Origin: Armatimonadota bacterium
GTDB lineage: Bacteria; Armatimonadota; Fimbriimonadia; Fimbriimonadales; Fimbriimonadaceae
Reading direction: 5' to 3'
Length of the DNA: 6,570 bases
NCBI GenBank assembly: GCA_023423495.1
Contig: JAFAFM010000222.1
Coordinates: 1-6,570, forward strand
The notes under the pieces were generated by a model, which was given only the letters and a program-made list of their open reading frames with translations, was not told where the DNA came from and made no database searches. Shown here in pieces: positions 5,541-6,570 of the stretch (the stretch's first letter is position 1; every line of letters starts with the position of its first letter). Both the position numbers and the translations under genes were made by a program.

Positions 5541-6570
5541 CTACGCCATCGCCTCTTCTGGATGCACGGCCTCGCCCTCCATCTTCGCGACACAGGCCGC
5601 GATGGTCATGTCGCCCGTTACGTTCAAAACCGTACGGCTCATGTCCATGATGCGATCGATGCCCACTATCAATCCAACCGCGCCGGCAGGCACCTTCAGA
5701 GTGGCGAGGACGCCCGCGATCATCGGGATGGATCCACTTGGTACGCCGGCCGTGCCGATACCGCCCACGATCGCCAATCCCATCACCATGAACTGCTGAC
5801 CGATGGTGAGATCGACCCCGAACAGCCGCGACAGGAAGATAATTGTTATGCCCTCGAAGAGGGCCGTCCCGTTTTGGTTGGCGGTAGCGCCGACGGTCAA
5901 GACGAAGTTTCCGATCCTGCGTGGGATGCCGATTTCGCTTTCTGCCGCCTCCAGGGCGACCGGTAGCGTCGCATTGCTGGAACTTGTGGCGAATGCGGTT
6001 GCCATAACGGTCCGCATTTGCCGGAAGAATTCGGCCGGGCTGCGCTTGGCCACATATTTAATGACCAGCGAATACGTGATGAATTGGTGGATGGCGAGCG
6101 CGACCATCACGACGAGCACGTAGCTACCGAGAGTGATGAAAAGGTCCAGGCCCAGCTTCGCCCCCGCCGCAAATACGAGCCCGAAGACGCCAATCGGAGC
6201 AAAGAGCATCGCAAATTCTATGACTTTCAACGAGACGGCGAAGAGGCCCTCAAGTACCTGCTTTAGAGGGAGCGCCTTCTCAGGTTCGATGGAGGCCAGT
6301 CCAATCCCGAAAATCAAGCAGAAGACCATGAACGGCAGGATTCCGCCACTGAATGTTGCCACTGCTTCCCGCAAAGGATTCTTGGGAATCATGCCGAGTG
6401 CAGCTTTGTCCTTTTCTTGAACTGGGTCCGGCGTCGAGGTTTGCTCCTTGGTGTATTGGGCAATCAGCTCTTGCTTTTTTTCCACCGAAATAGACCGGCT
6501 TGGATCCACCAGGTTGATCGAAGCAACACCAATCAAAACGGCGATCGAACTCAAAAGAACGGTCATGACC
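5541..6570 (-). CDS. Dicarboxylate/amino-acid:cation symporter (SLC1/DAACS), 5' partial
   Basis: The frame runs to the right edge. About 340 residues are visible against a usual 400-450, and the ATG at 6566 falls in what should be the third membrane helix (VLLSSIAVLIGVASINLV), so the true start lies outside the window. Family landmarks follow in order (numbered from that ATG): the serine-rich hairpin HP1 (SSSNAT, 195-200), helix 7 motif N230-Q-N-G-T234, hairpin HP2 with GVPSGSIP (274-281), and helix 8 with D304, D308, R311 and D319 in GIDRIMDMSRTVLNVTGD. The helix 8 arginine binds the side-chain carboxylate in glutamate/aspartate carriers, so an acidic substrate is likely. NQNGT departs from the NMDGT of the sodium-coupled aspartate carrier GltPh: the Asp that helps bind sodium is Asn. 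It is an inner-membrane secondary transporter, upstream of and probably co-transcribed with the GH76-like gene. Confidence 0.92.
   Translation of the reverse strand, partial: VMTVLLSSIAVLIGVASINLVDPSRSISVEKKQELIAQYTKEQTSTPDPVQEKDKAALGMIPKNPLREAVATFSGGILPFMVFCLIFGIGLASIEPEKALPLKQVLEGLFAVSLKVIEFAMLFAPIGVFGLVFAAGAKLGLDLFITLGSYVLVVMVALAIHQFITYSLVIKYVAKRSPAEFFRQMRTVMATAFATSSSNATLPVALEAAESEIGIPRRIGNFVLTVGATANQNGTALFEGITIIFLSRLFGVDLTIGQQFMVMGLAIVGGIGTAGVPSGSIPMIAGVLATLKVPAGAVGLIVGIDRIMDMSRTVLNVTGDMTIAACVAKMEGEAVHPEEAMA

Noticed and set aside
4953..5966. 337-codon open frame on the plus strand
   Set aside because: It lies antisense across the end of the symporter gene and most of the hydrolase gene, both of which have clear family motifs. 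Its translation is rich in Arg/His without recognisable domains, as expected of a shadow frame.

Overview
The window is an ordinary-density stretch of bacterial chromosome with moderately GC-rich coding DNA and no RNA genes, insertion sequences or CRISPR arrays that I can see. The organism cannot be named with confidence. The futalosine-type menaquinone gene, the GTG starts preceded by a close TANNNT box, and a secreted protein carrying the planctomycete-style string LLLPAVQKVREAAAR suggest an environmental bacterium of the Armatimonadota/Planctomycetota kind. This assignment is inference only.

Layout. Positions 1-588 (+) hold the C-terminal part of a probable M16-type peptidase, open at the left edge. 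Its 3' end overlaps, tail to tail by 48 bases, a stand-alone Fe-S cluster PD-(D/E)XK (RecB/AddB/Cas4-like) nuclease on the minus strand (541-1353). Upstream of the nuclease on the same strand, 35 bases away, lies a small secreted orphan protein (1389-1985) with three LPAVQ motifs. A 91-base divergent intergenic region (1986-2076) with two small inverted repeats separates it from a plus-strand pair: a MqnD-type menaquinone biosynthesis protein (2077-2934) and histidine ammonia-lyase HutH (2959-4440). Both plus-strand genes start at GTG, lack a Shine-Dalgarno sequence, and have a GTAnACT box ending 7-8 bases before the start, which is the arrangement of leaderless promoters.

Convergent to hutH, after only 17 bases, is a minus-strand pair read from the right edge: a dicarboxylate/amino-acid:cation symporter of the SLC1/DAACS family (5541 to beyond 6570, N-terminus outside the window), then a GH76-like glycoside hydrolase starting 9 bases after the symporter stop. 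The hydrolase reading frame is broken by a single in-frame TAA at 4734-4736. The remaining 91 codons continue in the same frame with recognisable C-terminal family sequence.

How the genes fit together. There is no single obvious pathway. HutH feeds histidine carbon toward glutamate and the symporter belongs to a family that moves acidic amino acids or dicarboxylates, but they are in opposite orientation and the link is speculative. MqnD belongs to quinone synthesis. I found no convincing defence island or new multi-gene system. The best leads are the broken hydrolase, the LPAVQ-repeat protein and the repeated leaderless promoter layout. No gene-free stretch exceeds 300 bases; the longest is 1986-2076.
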